From contig NZ_JABEKV010000001.1 of NCBI RefSeq assembly GCF_013283645.1, positions 1,418,577 to 1,482,576 on the forward strand: a stretch of 64,000 nt of DNA. Direction: 5' to 3'. Source of the DNA: Sinorhizobium psoraleae (GTDB lineage: Bacteria; Pseudomonadota; Alphaproteobacteria; Rhizobiales; Rhizobiaceae). Of this stretch, positions 26,138-34,962 are shown in pieces. The notes under the pieces are model-generated. The model was not told where the DNA came from and searched no databases. It saw nothing but the letters and a program-made list of their open reading frames with translations. Every line of letters begins with the position of its first letter. Positions within the stretch are counted from its first letter, which is position 1. Made by a program: the position numbers and the translations under genes.

Positions 26138-26812
26138 TCAGGCCCCGTTCCGGTCCGGGCGGCGGTAGACGGCCAGCCAGGCATATCCCCGACCGATCGA
26201 CTTCAGTTCGAGCACCGCTCCGTTTCTGTCGGCCTTGTCATGCAGGACGTCGAAAAGCGCTTCACGAGGCGTCACGTGAAAGCGCCGGAGCCACGCCTGG
26301 AGCAGGCGGCGGAAGCCGCCGGGCCAACCCTCCTGCTGGCCGAAGTCGGCGATGTGAAGCGAGCCGCCTGGGTTGAGCGCCGCGATCGCGGCATCGAGCG
26401 ACCGTTCCCATTCGGGGATCATCGAGAGCGCATAGGAAATGACGATCCGGTCGAAACCCGGCAGGTCGAAAGCGGCGGGTGTAAAATTCGTCGCATCGGC
26501 GACGCGCAAGGTCACGTCCGACCGGCCCTGCCGCCGAAGCTTTGTCCTCGCGGTGGCAAGCATTTCTGCAGAAATATCGAGACCGAACAGCCGGGCGTCC
26601 GGATAGAGCTCGCCGATCATGGCGAGGTTGCGGCCCGTGCCGCAGCCGACTTCGAGCACGGAGGCGCCCGGCGGCGGGTTGAGCTCACGGATCAGCGTGT
26701 CGCGCCCGAAGAGATAATATTTCCGCGTAAAATCATAGATGTACCGCTGATAGCGGTACATCTGGTCCATAAGGCGGGCGTGATTGTTTTCCAAGGGCTG
26801 GGCGGCGCTCAT
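26138..26812 (-). CDS. btaB: Diacylglyceryl-homoserine N-methyltransferase BtaB
   Basis: A 224-residue class I methyltransferase; SAM motif SVLEVGCGTGRNLAMIGELYP, then LFGLDISAEMLATARTKL. The N terminus (RLMDQMYRYQRYIYDFTRKYYLFGRD) is characteristic of BtaB. It methylates diacylglyceryl-homoserine three times to give the betaine lipid DGTS. Its ATG overlaps the btaA stop by 4 nt (26809-26812), so translation is coupled. Gene order btaA-btaB matches Sinorhizobium and Rhodobacter. Confidence 0.92.
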   Translation of the reverse strand: MSAAQPLENNHARLMDQMYRYQRYIYDFTRKYYLFGRDTLIRELNPPPGASVLEVGCGTGRNLAMIGELYPDARLFGLDISAEMLATARTKLRRQGRSDVTLRVADATNFTPAAFDLPGFDRIVISYALSMIPEWERSLDAAIAALNPGGSLHIADFGQQEGWPGGFRRLLQAWLRRFHVTPREALFDVLHDKADRNGAVLELKSIGRGYAWLAVYRRPDRNGA

Positions 26813-28059
26813 GCTTTCTTCCGGTAGACGTGGAAGCCGCCGTAGATGGCCGAACGGTCCTCGGCGCCGAGCTTGACGGACGTCTCGGCATCGTAGTGCC
26901 ACTGGTCAAGCAGTGCGGCGGAGACGCGGCCCGGCAGGATGCTTGCTTCCGCGGCCGTGCGGAAGATCACCATGGCGCCGGCATCGGCGGTGCGCGTGAT
27001 CTCCGTCCAGAGATCGTTCAACTGGCGATCGGTCATCCAGTCCTGCGCGTCGAGCAGGACGTAGCGATCGACGGACGAAGCGGCCTTGCCGGCAAGCAGC
27101 TCGGTGAAGCTTGCGTGGTGCACTTCGACGCGTTCGGCATGGTTGCGGATCGCCTCATGGTTCTCGACTTGCAGATAGGTCGGCAGCTCACCTTCGTGCG
27201 GCTGCGGATAGCGTCGGGCGAATGCCTGCCAGGCGAAATAGTTCTCGCGAAGCGGGAAATGGCAGGTGAGCTTCTCAAGACGGTGGCGCAGCACCGCGGC
27301 CAGCGATTTCTCCTCGCTCAGGCTCGCGAGTTCGTCGAACTGCTGCGGGGGGATGCCGAGGCCGAAAAGCGAGCTCTTGCGGCTGGTGATCCAGCGGATG
27401 ACGGGACGGTCGAACAGGGGCGCGAGCTTGTCGTCGAAGAACTGACGCTGTTCGCGCATGGAGCGCGCCTTGACGAAGTCTTGCGGGTTGATGCCGTGAA
27501 GACGGGCGAGCAGATGGCTGGCGGCAATGAAGCGGCCGAGCAGGCCGGTGCGATAGATGTTGCGGCCGAAGACGCCGATGCGGCGGCGTCCGTTGAGTGC
27601 GCGGCCGTTCCAGTAGGCGCGGCTCGCCGCATCGAGTTTCGGGGCGAGGAAGAGGTCAAAGGCCTGTACGTTCGACCGCGTGCCGGTTTCGCCGAGAAAC
27701 CGTACGACATCCTTGTGGCTCGGCAGGTGGCGGAAGGCCGCGAGTTTCAGCCGGTTCAGTGCGATGTGGTGTGGATTGAGATCGACGACATCGATACGAG
27801 CGGGGCCGGCAGAGAGATAGGTCAGCATGTTGCAGCCGCCGGAGCCGATCGTCACGATGCGGTGTCCAGGGCGGATCTGCATTGCCGTCATGTCGACGAT
27901 CGGGTCTTCCCAGATCTGCGGATAGACGAGCCCGGAGAAGAGCAGCCCGAACAGGCGTTCCGACAGGCCGGCGAGGGAGAGGGGCTTGTGCTGCAGCAGC
28001 GCGCTTTTCAGCTTCGGGTTCTTCCTACCAAAGCCGGCATCGGGAGCGAGTTCGGTCAT
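26809..28059 (-). CDS. btaA: S-adenosylmethionine:diacylglycerol 3-amino-3-carboxypropyl transferase BtaA
   Basis: A 416-residue DUF3419 protein. Motifs LVYPQIWEDPIVDMTAM and RIVTIGSGGCNMLTYLSAGPARIDVVDLNPHHI form the SAM-binding fold, and the C-terminal half contains YVLLDAQDWMTDRQLNDLW. It transfers the aminocarboxypropyl group of SAM to diacylglycerol to make diacylglyceryl-homoserine, the first step to DGTS, a phosphorus-free membrane lipid made under phosphate limitation. Confidence 0.95.
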   Translation of the reverse strand: MTELAPDAGFGRKNPKLKSALLQHKPLSLAGLSERLFGLLFSGLVYPQIWEDPIVDMTAMQIRPGHRIVTIGSGGCNMLTYLSAGPARIDVVDLNPHHIALNRLKLAAFRHLPSHKDVVRFLGETGTRSNVQAFDLFLAPKLDAASRAYWNGRALNGRRRIGVFGRNIYRTGLLGRFIAASHLLARLHGINPQDFVKARSMREQRQFFDDKLAPLFDRPVIRWITSRKSSLFGLGIPPQQFDELASLSEEKSLAAVLRHRLEKLTCHFPLRENYFAWQAFARRYPQPHEGELPTYLQVENHEAIRNHAERVEVHHASFTELLAGKAASSVDRYVLLDAQDWMTDRQLNDLWTEITRTADAGAMVIFRTAAEASILPGRVSAALLDQWHYDAETSVKLGAEDRSAIYGGFHVYRKKA

Positions 28060-28106
28060 CTTTGCCTGTCATCCAGTTGAAACTTAGCCGCTTCTAAAGT
28101 GACTCC

Positions 28107-28124
28107 GCTACACTTTGATGACGG
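28107..28124 (-). promoter_or_regulatory. Candidate Pho box upstream of btaA
   Basis: On the minus strand, CCGTCATCAAAGTGTAGC, 48 bp before the btaA start, resembles the PhoB direct repeat (CTGTCAT-N4-CTGTCAT): the first half matches 6 of 7, the second is weaker. Control of btaAB by phosphate limitation is established in rhizobia. Confidence 0.45.
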
Positions 28125-28238
28125 GGTTTCGCACAGGCGCGAGCTTTCCAAAGGGCTTTTCCTTTCGCCGGAATCCTGTTTCTCTCAAGGCTGTTGCGTG
28201 CCATGCGCGTGCATGCAGTAGAGCCCGGGAGGATGCGA

Positions 28239-29606
28239 ATGAGACGTTTGCTGAAGACGATCGCCGGGGCGGTGGTCGTCGGTCTTGCGGGTATCGGCGG
28301 CTGGCTGGCGCTGTTTCCGCCGGACCTTCTGAAGGTCGGTGACGGCTATGCCGCCAAGATCGTCTGCTCCAACGTCTTCATTGCCAAACGCGATCCGCAG
28401 GCCGTCCTTGCGGAAGACGTGCAGGCACCGGGCCATCCGCTCCTGAAGTTCGTACGTGTCTCTGTTGACCGGGACCGGGAGACCGTGACGGCGCGCATAT
28501 TCGGCTTTGCCGCGCCTGGCCGAGCGGTCCATAGACCGGGATTTGGCTGCACCAACGTCGACGACGGCGGCGCGCATGCGCTTGCAGGCTCCGCAAGCGA
28601 GACAACGGGTGCGGCCGGGGCATCGGCCGCTCACGATCCGGCGCTCGGCTGGCCCGACGGCAGCAAGGCCGATATAGATCCGGCAATTCAGAGCGTCATC
28701 GAGGATGCCGGCCTGGCGGGGCCCGGCATAAGGGCGATCGCCGTCGTGCACGACGGCCGGCTGGTGGCCGAGACCTATGGCCCCGGCTTTGACCGGGCGA
28801 CGCCTCTGCTCGGCTGGTCGATGACGAAATCCGTGACCGCGGCGCTGATCGGTCTGCGGATCGGCGAGGGGAAGATGGACGCTGCGCGCGGCGACCTGCT
28901 GCCCGCATGGAGCGGCGACGATCGATCGCAAATCAAGCTTGCGGACCTGCTGGCGATGCAGAGCGGGCTCGCGTTCAACGAGGACTATGGCGACGTCACC
29001 GACGTCACGCGCATGCTCTATCTCGAATCTGATATGGCCGGTTTCGTTGCATCCAAGCTGCTGGAGGTGCCGCCGGGCACGAAATTCCGCTATTCGAGCG
29101 GTACCAGCAACCTTCTGTCGCGGCTCTGGATGCAGACGTTCGACGATCCGGCCGAAGCACTTGCCTATCCGCGAAAGGCGCTCTTCGCCCCACTCGGTAT
29201 GACTAGCGCGGTCATGGAGACCGATGCGAACGGCACTTTCGTCGGCTCTTCCTACATGTATGCGACGGCGCAGGACTGGGCGCGCTTCGCCCAGTTTCTG
29301 CTCGAGGACGGAAGCTGGAAGGGCAGGAGGCTTCTGCCCGAGGGCTATGTGTCCTTCATGCGGACGCCATCGCCGGCTTCCGGCGGCGATTATGGTTCGG
29401 CCCAGGTCTGGCTGCAGGAAAACGGTATTCGCGCCGGGACGGGCAGCTTCCCGCTAGACACGTTCTGGATGCTCGGGCACGACGGACAGGCGATCATGAT
29501 CGTCCCCTCGCTGCGGCTGGCGGTCGTCCGTCTCGGCCTTACACCATCGCGACTCGGTTACGATGTGCAGAAGCTGAACGCCAAAATAATAGAGGCGCTC
29601 GATTGA
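28239..29606 (+). CDS. Serine hydrolase, class C beta-lactamase/PBP-like
   Basis: A 455-residue protein with an N-terminal membrane anchor (KTIAGAVVVGLAGIGGWLALF). The penicillin-binding fold shows GWSMTKSVTA (SxxK, Ser near 194), FRYSSGTSN (Tyr-x-Ser/Asn) and MLGHDGQAIMI at the third motif. It is more likely an esterase or amidase than a true beta-lactamase. GGGAGG six bases before the ATG at 28239 supports that start over the ATG at 28233. It is transcribed divergently from btaAB. Confidence 0.85.
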   Translation: MRRLLKTIAGAVVVGLAGIGGWLALFPPDLLKVGDGYAAKIVCSNVFIAKRDPQAVLAEDVQAPGHPLLKFVRVSVDRDRETVTARIFGFAAPGRAVHRPGFGCTNVDDGGAHALAGSASETTGAAGASAAHDPALGWPDGSKADIDPAIQSVIEDAGLAGPGIRAIAVVHDGRLVAETYGPGFDRATPLLGWSMTKSVTAALIGLRIGEGKMDAARGDLLPAWSGDDRSQIKLADLLAMQSGLAFNEDYGDVTDVTRMLYLESDMAGFVASKLLEVPPGTKFRYSSGTSNLLSRLWMQTFDDPAEALAYPRKALFAPLGMTSAVMETDANGTFVGSSYMYATAQDWARFAQFLLEDGSWKGRRLLPEGYVSFMRTPSPASGGDYGSAQVWLQENGIRAGTGSFPLDTFWMLGHDGQAIMIVPSLRLAVVRLGLTPSRLGYDVQKLNAKIIEALD

Positions 29607-29653
29607 GCGCCTCGGATGTCGAAGCCGTGTTGCTTGCGGAAGGCGCCCTGGCC

Positions 29654-29730
29654 ACGCAAAAGACGCAGTAGCACTTTGAATTGCTGCATGTTCCTTGAAC
29701 CGCTTACGATTTAGGAAACATGCAGTAGCG
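29654..29730 (+). repeat. Mosaic palindromic repeat, copy D
   Basis: GACGCAGTAGCACTTTGAATTGCTGCATGTTCCTTGAACC.. pairs with TTTAGGAAACATGCAGTAGC (read as separate modules). It lies between two convergent genes and could serve as a transcription barrier. Confidence 0.75.
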
Positions 29731-29731
29731 C

Positions 29732-30739
29732 TTACCGCATGTCGAGCTCGTCGAGCATGCCCTTGCGTTTGGCGTGGTAATAATAGCCGCTGGCGTAGAG
29801 CTTCACCGCGCCATCATGCTGGTTGTCGGCCACCATCCAGGCGCCGCGCAGATACTTGGTCGCGTATTTGAGATTGGTTTCCGCGTCGAAGAGGCCCTCG
29901 GCCGGTCCTTCATAACCAAGGCCCTTGGCGGTGTTGTAGCGGATCTGCATCAGGCCGTAGTTGCCCTTGCTGTATGCGCGGGGATTGTAGTTGCTCTCGC
30001 GCTTGACCACCCGATGCACCAGCTCCAGCGGGATACCGTTCAGCTCGGCATAGTATTTGATCAGCCGGTCGAGCTCGGGCCGCGAGCTGGTCGGCGTTTT
30101 CGAGAACTTCATCGAATCGGGAATGACACTTGCGACTGCGCCGACGGCCGAGCCGATCATGCCTGTGTTCGGCCGCGCGGTCGGAACGATCATCCTCCTT
30201 GCGACCAGCGTTTCCAGACCGACCGGCTCGCCCGTGTCGAAATCGGATTCCATGGCGGCAGCGACACCCAGGAAGGGCACGGCCGAGGGCCCGGCGTCCG
30301 CCGGCTTTTCGGCAAGCTCGGCCGATGCAAGGGGCTGTGCGGCGGGCGCCGCCATCGCCACCTCGAATGCCTGGCCCGGTTTGGCCACGGGAACGGCGAC
30401 CCGCTGAGGTGCCGCAAAGGCCAATGTCGTGTCCGTTGCCGGAGTGACGCCTGCCGCGGTTTCCGTCGCGGCCGACAGCGTTGCCGTCGTCGTGGCGGCG
30501 ACTGGGATCGCCTGTGCTGCGAGCGCGCTCGAAGCGGTGGTCGCCACCCCGTCCGGCGTCGGCAGCGCATAGGCCGTCATTTCCGTTCCGGGCTTCGCTA
30601 TGGGCGTGACAGTCTGCACGGCGGTCAGTTCTTCAAGCGACGTATGCTCTACCGTGGAGCACCCCGAGGCAATGGCCACCGATGCCAGGGCAACGGCAGC
30701 AAATGCCCGTTTTGAAAGGGAGATACGGAATATCGCCAT
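29732..30739 (-). CDS. Lytic transglycosylase (SLT domain), lipoprotein
   Basis: A 335-residue protein. The N terminus ends in VAIASGCSTVE, a lipobox-like site, so it is probably a lipoprotein. Residues about 30-200 are low-complexity, Ala/Thr/Pro-rich linker. The C-terminal SLT domain has LVHRVVKRESNYNP with the catalytic Glu, then KGNYGLMQIRYNTAKGLGY and ETNLKYATKYLRGAW. It cleaves peptidoglycan strands in the periplasm. Confidence 0.88.
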   Translation of the reverse strand: MAIFRISLSKRAFAAVALASVAIASGCSTVEHTSLEELTAVQTVTPIAKPGTEMTAYALPTPDGVATTASSALAAQAIPVAATTTATLSAATETAAGVTPATDTTLAFAAPQRVAVPVAKPGQAFEVAMAAPAAQPLASAELAEKPADAGPSAVPFLGVAAAMESDFDTGEPVGLETLVARRMIVPTARPNTGMIGSAVGAVASVIPDSMKFSKTPTSSRPELDRLIKYYAELNGIPLELVHRVVKRESNYNPRAYSKGNYGLMQIRYNTAKGLGYEGPAEGLFDAETNLKYATKYLRGAWMVADNQHDGAVKLYASGYYYHAKRKGMLDELDMR

Positions 30740-30856
30740 AGTGTCACTTTCGTGCTTCTGGGCCCCGTAGCCCCCCGCAAATCAGTGGATGCCAACCACC
30801 GCGCTTGAATCTCCATTAACCGATGCCGTTGGTTGCGGCAAGCGTGGGGGCGATTT

Positions 30857-31492
30857 TCACGACGCAGTCCGCTTCAGGCCGGCCGTCAGCAACCCGGCGC
30901 CGATGAGCAGCGAACCGCCGGTGCGGTTGACCACGCGGCGAACATTTGGCCTGCGGATCGAGTTCCGCGCAGCCGAAGCGAGAAAGGCATAAAGCGCTGC
31001 ATTAAGCGTTGCGAGCACGAGGAACGTGGCCTCGAAAATCGCCATCTGGGCAAAAAGCGGCCGCGACAGATCAAGGAACTGCGGCAGGAAAGCGACGAAA
31101 AAGATGATGCTTTTCGGGTTGAGCGCGGTGACGGCATAGGCGTGCAGGAAGATGCGCAACGGCCGTTCCGTCGAGGCTGTGCCGTCGGCATCCTGATCTT
31201 CACTGCCGACCGGTGCCTTCCAGAGCTTGATGCCGAGCCAAACGAGGTATGCGGCGCCGACCCATTTCAAGAGGGTGAAGATGGCGGCCGATGTGGCGAG
31301 CAGCGCGCCAAGGCCGAGCATCGAGGCGGTCATGGCGGTGAAGTCGCCAAGGGCGACGCCGGCGACCGTCGCGCCGGCGGTCTTCCGGCCATGGCCGAGG
31401 GAATAGGAGATCACAAGCAGAATGGTGGGGCCGGGGATGGCGAGCAGCACCGCCGAGGCGGCGGCAAAGGCAAACCAGTTTTCGAAGGACAT
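30857..31492 (-). CDS. LysE/RhtB-family amino acid exporter
   Basis: A 211-residue membrane protein with six predicted helices. The opening FAAASAVLLAIPGPTILLVISYSLGHG is the signature of the LysE/RhtB family, exporters of amino acids or homoserine lactones. GGAG at spacing 8 supports the ATG at 31492. Confidence 0.88.
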   Translation of the reverse strand: MSFENWFAFAAASAVLLAIPGPTILLVISYSLGHGRKTAGATVAGVALGDFTAMTASMLGLGALLATSAAIFTLLKWVGAAYLVWLGIKLWKAPVGSEDQDADGTASTERPLRIFLHAYAVTALNPKSIIFFVAFLPQFLDLSRPLFAQMAIFEATFLVLATLNAALYAFLASAARNSIRRPNVRRVVNRTGGSLLIGAGLLTAGLKRTAS

Positions 31493-31587
31493 GAAAAGAC
31501 TCCGCGCTTGAATGGCTCTCTTTCCTGGGTAGAACCCGGAGGGAGCCACGCAAGCGCGGAGCCGTCAACTGATATTGCGGGCGCTGC

Positions 31588-31640
31588 TTAGCGCGGGATG
31601 AGGAAAAGCGTGTGCGCTTTCCGCCCGCATCCCGCGCTAA
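31588..31640 (-). terminator. Long hairpin after the phosphofructokinase gene
   Basis: TTAGCGCGGGATG at 31588-31600 pairs with CATCCCGCGCTAA at 31628-31640, with an inner AAAAGCG/CGCTTT stem. It lies 15 nt past the end of the phosphofructokinase gene on the minus strand and before the exporter gene. It is also a familiar palindromic type in Sinorhizobium. Confidence 0.6.
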
Positions 31641-31654
31641 CTTCTTATCGTGAT

Positions 31655-32869
31655 CTAGTCGGCCGCTTGCCACTTTTGGCCGATGACATCCATGACATCG
31701 CCGAACCACTTGGCCGACGTGTCGAAATGCTTGCCACCCTTGATGCGCGGGAACTCGATCGTGCGCAGCTTGCCGCCCTGGTCCTCGTCATGGCCGGTGA
31801 CGCCGGAGACCTTGTTGAGGGCGCTTTCGACCGCGAGGTCGACCATGCTCTGGATCAGGCGCAGGTCGTCGCCATTGGCGGGCGCGGAGCGGGCATAATA
31901 GCCGGACTTCTGCACCATCGAGCGTTCGGCGCCGAGAAGGGCGGCGAACTGCTTGGAAAACCAATTGCCGACGTTGATCGTATCGATCTTCACATGGCCG
32001 AAAGCATCACGCTTGACCGTCTCGCCGGCCGCCTCGCGCTCGGCGACGATCGCGTCGAGGCAAGCGCCTTCGCTGACGAACAGGGTGACGAAGCCGGCGC
32101 GGTCCATGACTTCGCGCAGACGCTCGGCCTCGGCCTCCAGGTCGAACTTCATCTCCGGCAGATACAGCCCGTCGATGTTCTTCAATTGCGCGTTCATCAT
32201 AAAGCCGTCGACATAGTCCTTGTCTCCGGCCATCTGGATATAGGAGCGTGCGGTCGCCGCCGTGAGCCACCCGCAGTGGCGGCCCATGACTTCGTGGACG
32301 ACGAGGGTGCGCGGCGCCGCGCTCTGCTCGTTGCTGACATGGTCGAAGAAGCGCGCACCGTATTCGGCCGCGGTCCAGGCGCCGAGCGTCTGGCGAATAG
32401 GCACCACGTCGTTGTCGACCGTCTTCGGCAGGCCGACCACCGTCAGGTCGTAGCCGTTGGCGCCGAGATAGGCGGCAAGATCGGCCGCCGTCGTATTGGT
32501 GTCGTCGCCGCCGATCGTGTGCAGGATCGTCACGCCGTCGGAAGCCAGCCTTTCGGCGGCAACACGAAGCGGGTTCTGACCTTCCTTGACCAGGCCGCGC
32601 TTCACGCAGTCGGCGGTATTGGTGAGCTTCACGCGGCTGTTGCCGATCGGCGATCCGCCATGGCGATGAAGCACATGCGCCTTCTCGCGCATTTCCGGGG
32701 TAATTTCGATACGGTCGGCGAGAAGCAGGCCCTGGTAGCCGGAGCGGTAGGCGACGAGTTCGTAGTCGGGCGCGATGTCCGTGTACCGTTCGATCAGGCC
32801 GCCGACAGCGGATGAAAGGCAGGGGGCAAGCCCGCCCGCCGTCAGCATTGCGACTTTCTTCTTGGCCAT
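31655..32869 (-). CDS. pfp: Pyrophosphate--fructose 6-phosphate 1-phosphotransferase
   Basis: A 404-residue phosphofructokinase. IGGDDTNTTAADLA near residue 120 has Asp where ATP-dependent enzymes have Gly (GGDGS), and GLPKTVDND carries the lysine typical of PPi enzymes, so the phosphoryl donor is inferred to be pyrophosphate. It interconverts fructose 6-phosphate and fructose 1,6-bisphosphate reversibly. CCGAGGAGGAACC before the ATG at 32869 is a strong ribosome site. Confidence 0.9.
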   Translation of the reverse strand: MAKKKVAMLTAGGLAPCLSSAVGGLIERYTDIAPDYELVAYRSGYQGLLLADRIEITPEMREKAHVLHRHGGSPIGNSRVKLTNTADCVKRGLVKEGQNPLRVAAERLASDGVTILHTIGGDDTNTTAADLAAYLGANGYDLTVVGLPKTVDNDVVPIRQTLGAWTAAEYGARFFDHVSNEQSAAPRTLVVHEVMGRHCGWLTAATARSYIQMAGDKDYVDGFMMNAQLKNIDGLYLPEMKFDLEAEAERLREVMDRAGFVTLFVSEGACLDAIVAEREAAGETVKRDAFGHVKIDTINVGNWFSKQFAALLGAERSMVQKSGYYARSAPANGDDLRLIQSMVDLAVESALNKVSGVTGHDEDQGGKLRTIEFPRIKGGKHFDTSAKWFGDVMDVIGQKWQAAD

Positions 32870-33270
32870 GGTTCCTCCTCGGCGATTCGGCACTGGCTGG
32901 CGGCTCATCAGAGCCAATCACATTCATGATCCTTGCTTATTCAAGGACACCGTGGTCTAGCGCAAATCCGATGGAAGTTAAATGACAGGCCTGTGGATGC
33001 GCGAAAAGTTCGGACATGGCTGCGGCGTAAACCGCGCCGCGTTGCCTTGGCGATGCGGGCTTTCAGTCGCGCCGGATTTTTTTGCCTGATCGCAATTTCA
33101 CCGGAATCGAACGCGTTTATGCCGCACCGAAATCGGTTGAGATTTACGGCGATATGATTTATTGAGGGGCCATCACAACTCCGTCATCCAGGACATTTCC
33201 GGCTGCCGGCCGCTTGCAATTTGCCACCACATCGGGTCATGCTGCTGGTGGACAGGGAAAAATCGCACAT
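32870..33270. other. Divergent intergenic region, no feature recognised
   Basis: A 400-nt gap between the divergent pfp and DjlA-like genes. It must hold both promoters, but I see no clear -35/-10 pair, operator, repeat or convincing small gene. Confidence 0.5.
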
Positions 33271-33975
33271 ATGTCATTCTGGGACAGCCTGCTGAAAATC
33301 GTCACGGCCACCGGCAACGCGCTTGCAGGCGTGGTGGAGGCTGTTCGCACCCTCTTTGAAGGAGATCCGGAAACCCGGCGCAAGGTCGCGTTCTCGGTCG
33401 CCATGATCGCCCTTTCGGCGAAGATGGCGAAGGCCGACGGGATCGTCAGCGAGAACGAGGTTGCCGCTTTCCGCGATATCTTCAAATTTCCCGCCGATCA
33501 GGCGCGGAACGTTGCGCGTCTCTACAACCTCGCGCGTCAGGACGTCGCGGGCTACGAGGCCTATGCCGAAAAGATGGCGTCGCTGTGCTCCTCCTGCGAG
33601 AAGAACTGCCCGATCCTCGAGGACATTATCGACGGACTCTTCCACATCGCGAAGTCCGATGGCGCTGTCCACGAGAAGGAACTGACCTTCCTCATGCGCG
33701 TCGCCGAGATCTTCAAGATGGACGAGGAGCATTTCCAGCGCATCATGGCGCGTCATGTTCATCTCTCAGGCGACCCCTATGAGGTGCTGGGCGTATCGCC
33801 GAAGGACGACTTCGCCAAGATCCGCAGGCGCTATCGCGTGCTCGTGTCCGAGAACCATCCGGACATGCTGGTGGCTCGTGGCGTTCCGGAAGAATTTCAC
33901 GCGATCGCCAACGATCGCATGGCCGCGCTCAATGCGGCCTACGAGGCGATCGAGAAAGAACGCCGCGCCGCATGA
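33271..33975 (+). CDS. DjlA-like protein with TerB and J domains
   Basis: A 234-residue protein. Residues about 30-160 form a TerB-like helical domain (VAMIALSAKMAKADGIVSENEVAAF; LFHIAKSDGAVHEKEL), and the C-terminal 65 residues are a J domain (DPYEVLGVSPKDDFAKIRRRYRVLVSENHPDML) with the HPD motif at about 196-198. It is a co-chaperone for DnaK. There is no N-terminal membrane helix as in enterobacterial DjlA. It overlaps the amidase gene by 4 nt. Confidence 0.87.
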   Translation: MSFWDSLLKIVTATGNALAGVVEAVRTLFEGDPETRRKVAFSVAMIALSAKMAKADGIVSENEVAAFRDIFKFPADQARNVARLYNLARQDVAGYEAYAEKMASLCSSCEKNCPILEDIIDGLFHIAKSDGAVHEKELTFLMRVAEIFKMDEEHFQRIMARHVHLSGDPYEVLGVSPKDDFAKIRRRYRVLVSENHPDMLVARGVPEEFHAIANDRMAALNAAYEAIEKERRAA

Positions 33976-34736
33976 CAGCGAAGACATGCAATTTTCCCGG
34001 TGCGCGTCTCGTGCCGTCGCCGAACCACGGCGAGCGGGCGGGCGGTCGTAAGCCGGATATGATCCTGCTGCACTATACCGGTATGGAGACGGCGGTCTCG
34101 GCGCTCGACTGGCTTTGCCGCGAGGAAAGCCAGGTTTCCAGCCACTACTTCATCCACGAGGACGGGCGCGTCGACCAACTTGTCGCGGAGGAGCGGCGGG
34201 CCTGGCATGCGGGAAAAAGCTTCTGGAAAGGCGAGACGGACATCAACTCGTGCTCGATCGGCATCGAGATCGCCAATGCCGGCCATCCGGGCGGCCTGCC
34301 GGAGTTCCCTGAAGCGCAGATCGAAGCGGTCGTCGAATTGTGTCGGGACTGTGGCCGACGCTGGTCTATCGCCCCGGAAAGGGTGCTTGCGCATAGCGAT
34401 GTCGCGCCGATTCGCAAGGTCGATCCGGGAGAAAAATTTCCCTGGGATGTGCTGCATGCCAAGGGGGTCGGTCACTGGGTGGAACCGACGCCGGTCGGCG
34501 GCGGCCGGTTTTTCCAGCGCGGCGACCGTGGGCAACCCGTCGAGGCAATCCAGTCGCTCTTGTCACTCTACGGCTATGGCATTGAAGTAACAGGCGATTT
34601 CTGTGAAAAAACCGAGGGCGCGGTGGCGGCTTTCCAGCGACATTTCCGTCAGGCGAGGGTGGACGGAATCGCCGATGTTTCGACCATCGACACCCTTCAC
34701 AGGCTGCTTTCCGCGCTCCCGAATCTCAGCGTTTAG
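33972..34736 (+). CDS. N-acetylmuramoyl-L-alanine amidase (Amidase_2) with peptidoglycan-binding domain
   Basis: A 254-residue protein of the AmpD/AmiD type. Zinc ligands appear in MILLHYTGM (His34) and VLAHSDVAPIRKVDPG, with SSHYFIHEDG and WHAGKSFW between them. The C-terminal 65 residues form a PG_binding_1 domain (PVEAIQSLLSLYGYGIEVTGDF). No signal peptide is evident, so a cytoplasmic AmpD-like recycling role is possible. Translation is coupled to the DjlA-like gene. Confidence 0.88.
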   Translation: MTAKTCNFPGARLVPSPNHGERAGGRKPDMILLHYTGMETAVSALDWLCREESQVSSHYFIHEDGRVDQLVAEERRAWHAGKSFWKGETDINSCSIGIEIANAGHPGGLPEFPEAQIEAVVELCRDCGRRWSIAPERVLAHSDVAPIRKVDPGEKFPWDVLHAKGVGHWVEPTPVGGGRFFQRGDRGQPVEAIQSLLSLYGYGIEVTGDFCEKTEGAVAAFQRHFRQARVDGIADVSTIDTLHRLLSALPNLSV

Positions 34737-34962
34737 GCAGCGATTTTTGGGTGCGCTAATTTAGCGCGCTCTTCACTTTCCTGCGCGATTTTTTTGTGTT
34801 GCCACATGTTTACCATGATGGCCCCTTCATTTTCCCTGCATCAACTGCAGGGGATGCGGCGCGACCGCGCGGCTCTTTTGTCAATGAAAACGATCGGGAA
34901 ATTCGGTCGGGTGGCGGGGTGCGCCGCCCGGGCGGTTCCCCAGACCGGAGACTTCAAACTAC

